NCBI GenBank assembly: GCA_007133875.1
Contig: SLLW01000118.1
Span: 1-6,659 of the forward strand
Source: Balneolales bacterium
GTDB lineage: Bacteria; Bacteroidota; Rhodothermia; Balneolales; Natronogracilivirgulaceae
Direction: 5' to 3'
Length of the DNA stretch: 6,659 nt
Every line of letters begins with the position of its first letter. Within the stretch, counting starts at the first letter, position 1. Position numbers and translations under genes: made by a program. This document shows, in pieces, positions 1 through 6,659 of the stretch. Under the pieces are notes generated by a model. The model saw only the letters and a program-made list of their open reading frames with translations. It was not told the DNA's origin and made no database searches.

Positions 1-41
1 CCACCATTCGGGGAGTATCGGGTCGTTGTAACGTTATGGAA

Positions 42-73
42 TAAAAGAAACAGACGATGAAGTGCTGTCTCTT
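42..73 (-). terminator. Candidate intrinsic terminator downstream of groL
   Basis: Read on the minus strand, the transcript leaving groL meets a 9-bp stem: AAGAGACAG pairs with CTGTTTCTT (one G-U pair). The loop has 11 nt, and the T-rich run TTATT follows at once. The stem begins about 20 bp after the groL stop codon, the usual place for a rho-independent terminator. The stem is AT-rich and the loop is large, so it would be a weak terminator. The other bases between the window edge and the groL stop (1-92) show no gene. Confidence 0.4.
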
Positions 74-92
74 ATTCAGGCCAGAGTGGGAT

Positions 93-1754
<1,662 letters not shown>

Positions 1755-1819
1755 TCAGAATCTATTTAAATGGTTATGGTTCATTTCTATTTTAAAAAAT
1801 TTCGGCAGCCGTCTTCTGT

Positions 1820-1837
1820 CCGGTATGCGTTACCCGG
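1820..1837 (-). other. Small inverted repeat in the groES-groL spacer
   Basis: In the groES-groL transcript, CCGGGTA and TACCGG can pair around the 5-nt loop ACGCA. This gives about 6 bp with one bulged G. It lies about 25 bp past the groES stop, inside a 110-bp spacer (1752-1861) that holds no gene. No T-run follows directly, so it does not look like a terminator. It could be an mRNA processing or stability element, or chance. Confidence 0.25.
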
Positions 1838-1861
1838 AGTCTCATCGGCGTATTGCATTCA

Positions 1862-2149
1862 TCAGGAAAGAATTCCGAGGATGTCGCTTTCGCGCATAAT
1901 CATCAGCTCTTCTCCGTCGATCTCGATCTCGGTACCGGCATACTTACCGTAGAGCACTTTGTCGCCATCCTTGACACTCATGCCAATTTTTGTGCCGTTT
2001 TCATATTTGCCGGGACCAACAGAGACTACGGTTCCGCGCTGAGGTTTTTCTTTTGCTGAATCGGGTATAATGATTCCTGAGCTGGTTTTCTCTTCAGCGG
2101 AATCAGGACGAATCAATACACGGTCACTTAGAGGTTTGATACTTGCCAT
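1862..2149 (-). CDS. groES: Co-chaperonin GroES (Hsp10)
   Basis: GroES is the heptameric lid that binds the GroEL ring and closes the folding chamber. The 95 residues are the usual length. The N-terminal strand reads [12 protein letters not shown] (4-15). The mobile loop spans about 16-36 and contains the hydrophobic GIIIP tripeptide region (25-29) that docks on the GroEL apical domain. [12 protein letters not shown] (41-52) leads into the roof hairpin, and [14 protein letters not shown] and [15 protein letters not shown] form the conserved C-terminal half. The ATG start gives the typical MASIKPL opening. The leader is AT-rich with no clear Shine-Dalgarno sequence. The gene is first in the groES-groL unit, and a CIRCE operator sits 38 bp upstream of its start, so HrcA repression released by heat shock is expected. 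Confidence 0.98.
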   Translation of the reverse strand: MASIKPLSDRVLIRPDSAEEKTSSGIIIPDSAKEKPQRGTVVSVGPGKYENGTKIGMSVKDGDKVLYGKYAGTEIEIDGEELMIMRESDILGILS

Positions 2150-2187
2150 AATTGCGTGTCTGTTTAGTTATAGATGAAGGTTATGGT

Positions 2188-2214
2188 TTAGCACTCTTTT
2201 GATCCGAGTGCCAT
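2188..2214 (-). promoter_or_regulatory. CIRCE element (HrcA operator) upstream of groES
   Basis: On the plus strand the site reads TTAGCACTC, 9 bases (TTTTGATCC), then GAGTGCCAT. The CIRCE consensus is TTAGCACTC-N9-GAGTGCTAA, so the left arm and the spacer length are perfect and the right arm matches at 7 of 9 positions. The site is symmetric, so it serves the minus-strand groES gene equally well. It ends 38 bp before the groES start and overlaps the candidate -10 region, the usual position for HrcA blocking transcription. The hrcA gene is not in this window. Confidence 0.93.
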
Positions 2215-2220
2215 TTTATA
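2213..2220 (-). promoter_or_regulatory. Candidate -10 region of the groES promoter
   Basis: On the minus strand the octamer TATAAAAT lies directly against the upstream edge of CIRCE, so transcription would start inside the operator. This matches the known layout of HrcA-controlled chaperonin promoters. I found no convincing -35 hexamer or Bacteroidota -33 element at the expected distance, and no exact TAnnTTTG, so this rests on position and AT-richness. Confidence 0.35.
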
Positions 2221-2320
2221 TTCGAGACAATAATAAGAAATGCCTGGATACTGCGCAAGCGTTGTTTTTTACATTTTAGCAGTCACAGTACCTCGAGTGC
2301 AAGTAGTGCTGAAAACACCA

Positions 2321-2341
2321 CGTGACGACTCAGCGTTCACG
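2321..2341 (-). terminator. Weak hairpin spanning the rsmA stop codon
   Basis: In the rsmA transcript CGTG-A-ACG can pair with CGT-CACG around the 6-nt loop CTGAGT, which contains part of the TGA stop. The downstream sequence TGGTGTTTTC is only moderately T-rich. It could reduce read-through from rsmA into groES, but the stem is short and bulged. The rest of the rsmA-groES gap (2150-2329) holds the CIRCE site and no gene. Confidence 0.22.
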
Positions 2342-3148
2342 TTTCATTTCCAGCCACTCCGCCAGCCGTACAAACTCGTCCGGGTCCAGCTCTTCGGCTC
2401 TCCTGCCGGTATCAAACCCCTCCGGAAAATCCGACCCGAAGAGTGATTTCAGGGCATTGGACAGCTTTTTACGCCGCTGTTGAAATGCCGTTCTGACCAC
2501 ACTCTTGAACGTCTCCAGTCGTACCGGCAAATCCTGTACCGACCGGGGGAACCGATCGTTGCCCGGCCGGTAGAAAATTACCGCACTCTCAACTTTGGGC
2601 GGCGGATAAAAAACATGGCGCGAAACCGGAAACAGCAGCTCCATCCGACCCAGCACCTGTGCCTGTACACTCAATATTCCGTACTCGCCTGACCGCGGGC
2701 GCGCCACCAACCGTTCGGCCACCTCCTTCTGAATCATGAATACCGCTCCCGAAAACAGATCCCCGTGATCAATCACCCGGAAAAGAATGGGACTGGTCAG
2801 AAAATAGGGCAGATTTCCGACCACAAACGGACTGCCGCCCTTCGCTCCATCTCCCAAAGTGGCGAGATCCGCATCCAAAAAACTTTGCTGATGGATGGTC
2901 ACCTCCGGCCAGGTTCTGGCGATGAACGCAACAGACCGTTCGTCCACCTCAAACACATGCAGATCACTGAAAATGCCGGAAAGTGGCCCGGTAAGCGCCC
3001 CGGTACCGGGACCGATTTCGATGACCCGTCCCTCCCTTCCGGGTGCCGCCTGCTCTTTGCCGGTTTCCACAGCTGCAACAATGCGGTCAATCACATTTCT
3101 GTCACGCAGAAAATGTTGTCCCAGCGATTTTTTGGGTTTGATATGCAT
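2330..3148 (-). CDS. rsmA: 16S rRNA (adenine1518-N6/adenine1519-N6) dimethyltransferase RsmA (KsgA)
   Basis: RsmA uses S-adenosylmethionine to dimethylate two adjacent adenines in the loop of 16S rRNA helix 45, a late checkpoint in 30S subunit assembly; its loss is known to give kasugamycin resistance. The 272 residues are typical. The N-terminal KKSLGQHFL motif is at 6-14. The SAM-binding motif I EIGPGTG is at 44-50, the acidic motif II FEVDE at 66-70, and the catalytic NLPYFLTSP motif at 112-120. The family motif YPPPKVESAV is at 181-190, and FQQRRKKLSNAL lies in the C-terminal RNA-binding domain (222-233). Key residues are intact. The ATG start gives MHIKPKKSLGQHFL, the usual short lead into the first motif. 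The gene is transcribed divergently from ald and toward groES, 180 bp away. Its own promoter should lie in the 141-bp divergent region. Confidence 0.98.
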   Translation of the reverse strand: MHIKPKKSLGQHFLRDRNVIDRIVAAVETGKEQAAPGREGRVIEIGPGTGALTGPLSGIFSDLHVFEVDERSVAFIARTWPEVTIHQQSFLDADLATLGDGAKGGSPFVVGNLPYFLTSPILFRVIDHGDLFSGAVFMIQKEVAERLVARPRSGEYGILSVQAQVLGRMELLFPVSRHVFYPPPKVESAVIFYRPGNDRFPRSVQDLPVRLETFKSVVRTAFQQRRKKLSNALKSLFGSDFPEGFDTGRRAEELDPDEFVRLAEWLEMKRER

Positions 3149-3154
3149 ATCAGC

Positions 3155-3167
3155 CGGGGATCTCCCG
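3155..3167 (-). other. GC-rich hairpin in the rsmA leader
   Basis: Just upstream of the rsmA ATG, on the minus strand, CGGG pairs with CCCG around AGATC, leaving 6 nt before the start codon. The only purine-rich Shine-Dalgarno-like stretch in the leader (GGGAGA) is inside this hairpin, about 13 nt from the ATG. The fold could modulate translation initiation, or it may be chance in a GC-rich stretch. Confidence 0.22.
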
Positions 3168-3186
3168 TTCTACCTCATGCGTCCGT

Positions 3187-3194
3187 TAAATTTG
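3187..3194 (+). promoter_or_regulatory. Candidate -7 element (TAnnTTTG type) for ald
   Basis: TAAATTTG matches exactly the Bacteroidota -7 promoter consensus TAnnTTTG. It lies in the 141-bp divergent region between rsmA and ald. A start of transcription a few bases downstream would leave a leader of about 90 nt before the ald ATG. No clear -33 TTTG/TTG element is seen at the expected distance, which keeps confidence low. Confidence 0.35.
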
Positions 3195-3206
3195 TAAAAC
3201 GCAACC

Positions 3207-3220
3207 AAGTCACGTAACTT
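3207..3220. promoter_or_regulatory. 14-bp near-palindrome in the rsmA/ald divergent region
   Basis: AAGTCACGTAACTT is symmetric at 12 of 14 positions: arms AAGT/ACTT around a central ACGT, with one mismatched pair. It lies about 13 bp downstream of the candidate ald -7 element, where a dimeric repressor would block the start of transcription. No regulator family can be named from the site alone. Confidence 0.3.
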
Positions 3221-3289
3221 TTCCTTAATATGAACCTTTTTATGACGTAAGGTCACCGTGCACAAAATTCCTCATCAAATCGCCGGTAC

Positions 3290-4510
3290 ATGGAAATAAT
3301 GAACCCCTATCAGGTGGCGCACCAGTTCGGATTGAAGACACTGGAAAAACCCGAGGAGCACACCGGTTCGCGCGTAAGCATGAAGATAGGATTACCCCGC
3401 GAACGATCCAAGGATGAACGCCGATTGGCCGTTACCCCGGGCGGAGTAGCAGATCTGAAAGCCAACGGGCATGATGTCTACCTGGAAGCCGGAGCAGGTG
3501 AAGACGCCCGGTTTCCGGATCACGAATTCTCCGATGCAGGGGCCAATATCATCTGGTCGGCCGAAGAGCTATACAAACGTTCCGAGATCATACTCAAAGT
3601 AGCCCCGCCTGATGAATCCGAACATGAACTGCTGCAGCCTGACCAGGTAATCATTTCCGCGCTTCATCTCGGTAACACCACCGAGAAGTACCTCAAGGAG
3701 CTGATGCGTAAAAACATCACCGGAATTGGGTTTGAATTCATCAAATCTCCGGACAACAGCTTCCCGATCGTCCGGATGATGCATGAAATCACCGGATCGA
3801 TGTCCATACAAATTGCCGCGCATTATCTGGAAAACAATCAAAACGGGCAGGGCATCATGTTTGGCGGAATATCCGGTGTACCACCGGCTACGGTTGTCAT
3901 TCTCGGAGCAGGCATCATCGCCGAGTACGCCGCACGAACCGCCCTCGGGTATGGCGCCCAGATTTTTGTGATGGACAATGACCTGGCACTGCTCCGTCAT
4001 CTCGAAAACTCGCTTGACCGAAGAATCATCACCGCCATGGCGACCCACCAGTACATCTCATCGGCACTCAAGGTGGCTGATGTTGTAATTGGTGCTGCTA
4101 TGGTTGAAGGCCATCGCGCTCCCTGCTTAGTAACACGTACAATGGTCGAGACGATGAAGGAGGGTAGTGTCGTTGTTGATGCTGTGATCGATCAGGGCGG
4201 ATGTATTGAAACCAGCCACCCCACGACCCACTCCGACCCCATATTCATAGAAAACGGAGTCGTCCACTACTGCGTGCCGAATATCCCGGCCAATGCTGCC
4301 CGTACAGCGACCACGGCTCTGAACAATCTGCTTGTCCCGTTCCTGCTGGATATCGGCGACGCCGGAGGGATCCGCGAGGCGCTCTGGACCAATGTCAGCC
4401 TTCGCAACGGCACCTATGTATACAAAAATCAGCTCACAAAAAAATCACTGGCTCAGTTTTTCAACATGTCGTACCGGGATATCGAAATGCTGATCGCCAG
4501 TCAGATTTAA
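3290..4510 (+). CDS. ald: Alanine dehydrogenase (Bacteroidota-type, N-terminally extended)
   Basis: The enzyme catalyses reversible NAD-dependent oxidative deamination of L-alanine to pyruvate and ammonium, in the cytoplasm. The catalytic domain begins at MKIGLPRERSKDERRLAVTP (31-50), as in the family (M. tuberculosis Ald: MRVGIPTE). By alignment, substrate and catalytic residues are kept: Arg45, Lys103 in LKVAPP, His126 in SALHLG, and Asp301 in VIDQGGC. The Rossmann loop is VVILGAGIIAEYAAR (202-216), and the acidic residue ending the second strand is Asp229, which favours NAD over NADP. The loop is GxGxxA, not the usual GxGxxG. About 30 residues precede the catalytic domain. Similar extensions occur in other Bacteroidota Ald proteins, so I keep the upstream start. 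ATG 3290 and ATG 3299 (MNPYQV) are both possible; ATG 3380 would give the short form. No Shine-Dalgarno sequence separates them. It lies divergent from rsmA and 66 bp upstream of the peptidase gene. Confidence 0.93.
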   Translation: MEIMNPYQVAHQFGLKTLEKPEEHTGSRVSMKIGLPRERSKDERRLAVTPGGVADLKANGHDVYLEAGAGEDARFPDHEFSDAGANIIWSAEELYKRSEIILKVAPPDESEHELLQPDQVIISALHLGNTTEKYLKELMRKNITGIGFEFIKSPDNSFPIVRMMHEITGSMSIQIAAHYLENNQNGQGIMFGGISGVPPATVVILGAGIIAEYAARTALGYGAQIFVMDNDLALLRHLENSLDRRIITAMATHQYISSALKVADVVIGAAMVEGHRAPCLVTRTMVETMKEGSVVVDAVIDQGGCIETSHPTTHSDPIFIENGVVHYCVPNIPANAARTATTALNNLLVPFLLDIGDAGGIREALWTNVSLRNGTYVYKNQLTKKSLAQFFNMSYRDIEMLIASQI

Positions 4511-4517
4511 ACCAAAA

Positions 4518-4530
4518 CCGAACTGTTCGG
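4518..4530. repeat. Perfect 13-bp inverted repeat between ald and the M28 gene
   Basis: CCGAACTGTTCGG is a perfect palindrome around a central T, starting 7 bp after the ald stop codon. As RNA it gives a 5-bp stem with a 3-nt loop. Overlapping it, CGGA/TCCG (4528-4541) can form a competing stem. No T-run follows, so it is not a standard terminator. It could be an RNA 3'-end stabiliser or a protein-binding site. Confidence 0.3.
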
Positions 4531-4576
4531 ACGCCGTTCCGGCCCCCCGATGATCATAACAAATAATAAACGAACC

Positions 4577-6250
4577 ATGAAATTATTTACCTCCCGCCTG
4601 TATCTCCCACTCTCATTTATTGTAATTATCGCTGCCTGCACTCCGCATGATGAGGAACACACCCTGCCCGGTCCGCTAAGCGAAGATCACCTGATGGAAC
4701 ACATCCGGGTCCTGGCATCCGACGAATTCGGAGGGCGCACCCCCGGAACGATTTACGAGGAAATGACCGTCCAGTACATCATTGAACAATTTGAGCAGAT
4801 CGGGCTGGAGCCGGGCATGCCCGGCGGATCCTGGACCCAGACGGTACCGTTGATGGGGCAGCAAACGCATCAGGCCGGGCTTACGCTCTCTTTGGCCGAT
4901 GGTGCAACGGGAAATGAATCCGCTGGTTTCGCCTATCAGGACGATTTTATGGCATGGCCTGCCCATGTGCAGGAGTCGGTTGCCATCAGCGACGCCGAAC
5001 TGGTCTATGTTGGTTACGGCATCGAAGCACCGGAGGAGGAGTGGGATGATTTCAAGGGTACCGATGTAAGCGGCAAGGTCCTGGTCTTCAAAAACTTCAA
5101 CCCGGTTACTTTTGAGGATCGCTTTGACGGTGGCAACCGGCTCTATTACGGTCGCTGGACCTACAAATACGAGCAGGCAATCGAAAAAGGAGCTCTGGGT
5201 GCAATCATCATTCATACCGATGAAACTGCCGGTTACGGCTGGGATGTCGTCCGAAACAGTTGGAGTCTCGAGCGCTTTTTTGTCTATGATGAGGAGGGGC
5301 ATGATACGGATTTCGAAGGTTGGCTGACCCGGAGCCGCAGTGAGCAACTTTTTGAGATGGCCGGTTTGGATCTCGACGAAATGCTCGATGCAGCCGAAAA
5401 TCCCGATTTTGAACCGATCACACTCGATGGCGTCAGGCTTGACATCTCCCTTGAAGCCGGCTACAGAGGTATCGAAGGGCAGAATGTTGTCGGAAAACTG
5501 GCCGGGTCGGATCCTGATCTTTCTGATGAGGCGGTCATCTTTTCGGCGCATCACGACCATCTGGGATACGGGGATCCGGTTAATGGGGACTCCATTTTCA
5601 ACGGCGCCTGGGACAATGCCAGCGGAGTCAGCAAACTCATCAATATGGCACGACTGTTTGAGATGGATCGGGACGAAATCCGCCGGAGTCTCTATTTTGT
5701 GACCGTCACCGCTGAAGAATCGGGATTGCTTGGGTCGCAGTACTTCGCTTCCAACCCGCCCGTTCCTGCCGGCAGGATGTCCGCCAATGTCAACCTTGAT
5801 GCAACCAATATTTACGGAGAGACACGCGATCTGGTCGCCATCGGCTATGGCCGGACGGATATTGACCCGATTCTGGAGGAAGAGGCCCGACGGCTGGGCC
5901 GAATCATCAAACCGGATCCTAATCCCGAACAGGGCTACTATTACCGGTCCGATCACTTCTCCTTTGCCCGTCAGGGTGTTCCGTCACTATATCCCAATGC
6001 GGGTAATGAATTTGTCGACAAACCGGATGATTATAACGATCAGGTGGCTGAATACCGCTCGAAAATCTATCACACCGTACATGACCGCATTCATGACTGG
6101 TGGGATCTCTCGGGAGCAGTCGAAGACCTCAAACTGATTTACAACGTATCCAAGCGTATTGCCAACGACGACAACATGCGAAGCTGGGTACCGGGAGATG
6201 AATTTGAGGAGGCTCGCATGGATGCGCTGGAGGGGGCTTCCGGCAGATAA
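4577..6250 (+). CDS. Lipoprotein M28-family zinc metallopeptidase with PA domain (probable aminopeptidase)
   Basis: This is a predicted exported zinc exopeptidase, anchored as a lipoprotein, that removes N-terminal residues from peptides. From ATG 4577 it has 557 residues. The signal peptide has basic residues (K2, R7), a hydrophobic core (about 9-20) and the lipobox IIAA-C21. CTPHDEE then follows; acidic residues near the cysteine resemble surface-export signals of some Bacteroidota, so cell-surface display is possible. A PA-like insert spans about 140-300 (LVYVGYGIEAP, DVSGKVLVF, EKGALGAIIIH). The di-zinc catalytic domain follows: His325 and Asp327 (AHHDHLG), bridging Asp346 (WDNASG), catalytic Glu380 and zinc ligand Glu381 (AEESG), Asp408 (NLDAT), and His499 (KIYHTVHD). 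All expected ligands are present. An in-frame ATG at 4550 would add 9 residues, but 4577 gives a standard signal peptide and an A-rich leader. Substrate specificity cannot be read from the sequence; dipeptidase or glutamate carboxypeptidase-like activity is the main alternative. Confidence 0.92.
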   Translation: MKLFTSRLYLPLSFIVIIAACTPHDEEHTLPGPLSEDHLMEHIRVLASDEFGGRTPGTIYEEMTVQYIIEQFEQIGLEPGMPGGSWTQTVPLMGQQTHQAGLTLSLADGATGNESAGFAYQDDFMAWPAHVQESVAISDAELVYVGYGIEAPEEEWDDFKGTDVSGKVLVFKNFNPVTFEDRFDGGNRLYYGRWTYKYEQAIEKGALGAIIIHTDETAGYGWDVVRNSWSLERFFVYDEEGHDTDFEGWLTRSRSEQLFEMAGLDLDEMLDAAENPDFEPITLDGVRLDISLEAGYRGIEGQNVVGKLAGSDPDLSDEAVIFSAHHDHLGYGDPVNGDSIFNGAWDNASGVSKLINMARLFEMDRDEIRRSLYFVTVTAEESGLLGSQYFASNPPVPAGRMSANVNLDATNIYGETRDLVAIGYGRTDIDPILEEEARRLGRIIKPDPNPEQGYYYRSDHFSFARQGVPSLYPNAGNEFVDKPDDYNDQVAEYRSKIYHTVHDRIHDWWDLSGAVEDLKLIYNVSKRIANDDNMRSWVPGDEFEEARMDALEGASGR

Positions 6251-6271
6251 CCGACAGGATCAGCAACCATA

Positions 6272-6328
6272 TTTTGCGGCATCACCTTAATCTTGCGGCA
6301 TCACCTTAAATATGCGGCCTCACTTTAG
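6272..6328. repeat. Three 19-bp tandem direct repeats
   Basis: Three head-to-tail 19-bp units fill most of the 81-bp gap after the peptidase gene. Unit 1 (6272-6290) is TTTTGCGGCATCACCTTAA. Unit 2 (6291-6309) differs from it at one base. Unit 3 (6310-6328), ATATGCGGCCTCACTTTAG, differs from unit 2 at six. The shared core is TGCGGCxTCACxTTA. The array ends 3 bp before the next ATG, and its last three bases form an in-frame TAG for that gene. The unit length is not a multiple of three and contains stops, so it is non-coding. It could be an operator array, a leader element, or a slippage product. Confidence 0.9.
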
Positions 6329-6331
6329 CCC

Positions 6332-6659
6332 ATGTCTATCAAAAGCAACCGTGCGGAACTGAGCGAACAGAACTTTCGGAGAATCAACTGGATCAATATA
6401 GCACTGACTCCACCACTGTTACTCGTCTTCTCCTGGCCGTTTTTTATATTCAGCCGTTATATCGGGATGCCGGACCCGCTGCTTTTTGCCGGGACATTCT
6501 GTTTTGCTTTTTCGTTTACTATGACCATTCTGCACGGCCATGTGACCATTGCCCTGGGAGCACTCCACCGCAATCGTTACCATCAATGGCTCGACAGCCA
6601 CCGGTGGGGTCACGGGTTTTTGATCAGGCCGCTCTATTTTTCAACCCGGTTTCGGTTGA
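6332..6659 (+). CDS. Partial membrane protein of unknown function (5' end only)
   Basis: An open frame starts at ATG 6332 and runs off the right edge with 109 complete codons and no stop. The in-frame TAG at 6326-6328 makes this the first possible ATG. The peptide begins with a polar, basic stretch (MSIKSNRAELSEQNFRR). Two likely membrane segments follow, at about 21-41 (INIALTPPLLLVFSWPFFIF) and about 49-78 (LLFAGTFCFAFSFTMTILHG onward). After them comes a loop rich in His, Arg and Trp (LHRNRYHQWLDSHRWGHGF). Coding is supported by the hydrophobic pattern and codon use like its neighbours. I do not recognise the family. The His-rich motifs could bind metal, as in integral membrane desaturase-type proteins, but the visible spacing does not establish that. 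The start lies 81 bp after the peptidase gene on the same strand, with the repeat array in between. Confidence 0.72.
   Translation, partial: MSIKSNRAELSEQNFRRINWINIALTPPLLLVFSWPFFIFSRYIGMPDPLLFAGTFCFAFSFTMTILHGHVTIALGALHRNRYHQWLDSHRWGHGFLIRPLYFSTRFRL

Noticed and set aside
1798..1812. CGGCTGCCG followed by AAATTTTTT on the minus strand, resembling a terminator before groL
   Set aside because: The stem would have only 3 bp with a 3-nt loop, too weak for termination, and stopping there would cut off groL from groES.
2295..2310. Two CIRCE-like half-sites, GAGTGC and AGTGCT, near the rsmA stop
   Set aside because: They are in direct, not inverted, orientation and are 80-110 bp from the real CIRCE. 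HrcA binds an inverted repeat with a 9-bp spacer, so this is probably chance.
2765..3217. A 150-residue plus-strand open frame opposite rsmA
   Set aside because: It overlaps the conserved SAM-binding half of rsmA in antisense and has no recognisable features.
4676..5956. A 426-residue open frame on the minus strand opposite the M28 peptidase gene
   Set aside because: It lies entirely antisense to a clearly conserved gene with all catalytic residues. Its translation shows no domain or signal pattern. Long antisense frames are common opposite GC-rich genes with strong codon bias.

Overview
The window is a 6.66 kb piece of an ordinary bacterial chromosome. The protein sequences point to the Bacteroidota/FCB group, most likely a Balneolota- or Rhodothermota-like lineage. 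The grounds are a GroEL with a Gly-Met tail, an alanine dehydrogenase with the N-terminal extension common in Bacteroidota, a lipoprotein M28 peptidase with a protease-associated (PA) insert, near-absence of Shine-Dalgarno sequences, A-rich leaders, and a TAnnTTTG-type promoter motif. The peptidase is very rich in Asp and Glu, which would suit a secreted protein of a salt-adapted organism, but that is only an inference. Base composition looks uniform and moderately GC-rich, and there is no sign of an insertion sequence, prophage, CRISPR array, tRNA or rRNA.

Left half, minus strand, in transcription order: rsmA (16S rRNA dimethyladenosine methyltransferase), a 180-bp gap holding a CIRCE operator (the HrcA heat-shock repressor site), groES, a 110-bp spacer, and groL. 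A stem-loop downstream of groL may be its terminator. The CIRCE site lies in front of groES and not in front of rsmA. The chaperonin pair is therefore probably its own heat-inducible HrcA-controlled unit, with rsmA transcribed separately, perhaps with some read-through.

Right half, plus strand: a 141-bp divergent promoter region, an alanine dehydrogenase gene (ald), a lipoprotein zinc aminopeptidase-type gene (family M28 with a PA domain), and the 5' end of an unrecognised membrane-protein gene that runs off the right edge. The 81-bp gap before that last gene is mostly three 19-bp tandem repeats. A metabolic link is possible: the exported peptidase would release amino acids from peptides, and alanine dehydrogenase would feed alanine into pyruvate. 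No regulatory link is visible in the sequence.

I see no convincing new multi-gene system. The items most worth a second look are the 3 x 19-bp repeat array abutting a membrane-protein start, the one-sidedly degenerate CIRCE element, the near-palindrome in the rsmA/ald divergent region, and the ald N-terminal extension with its GxGxxA nucleotide-binding loop.
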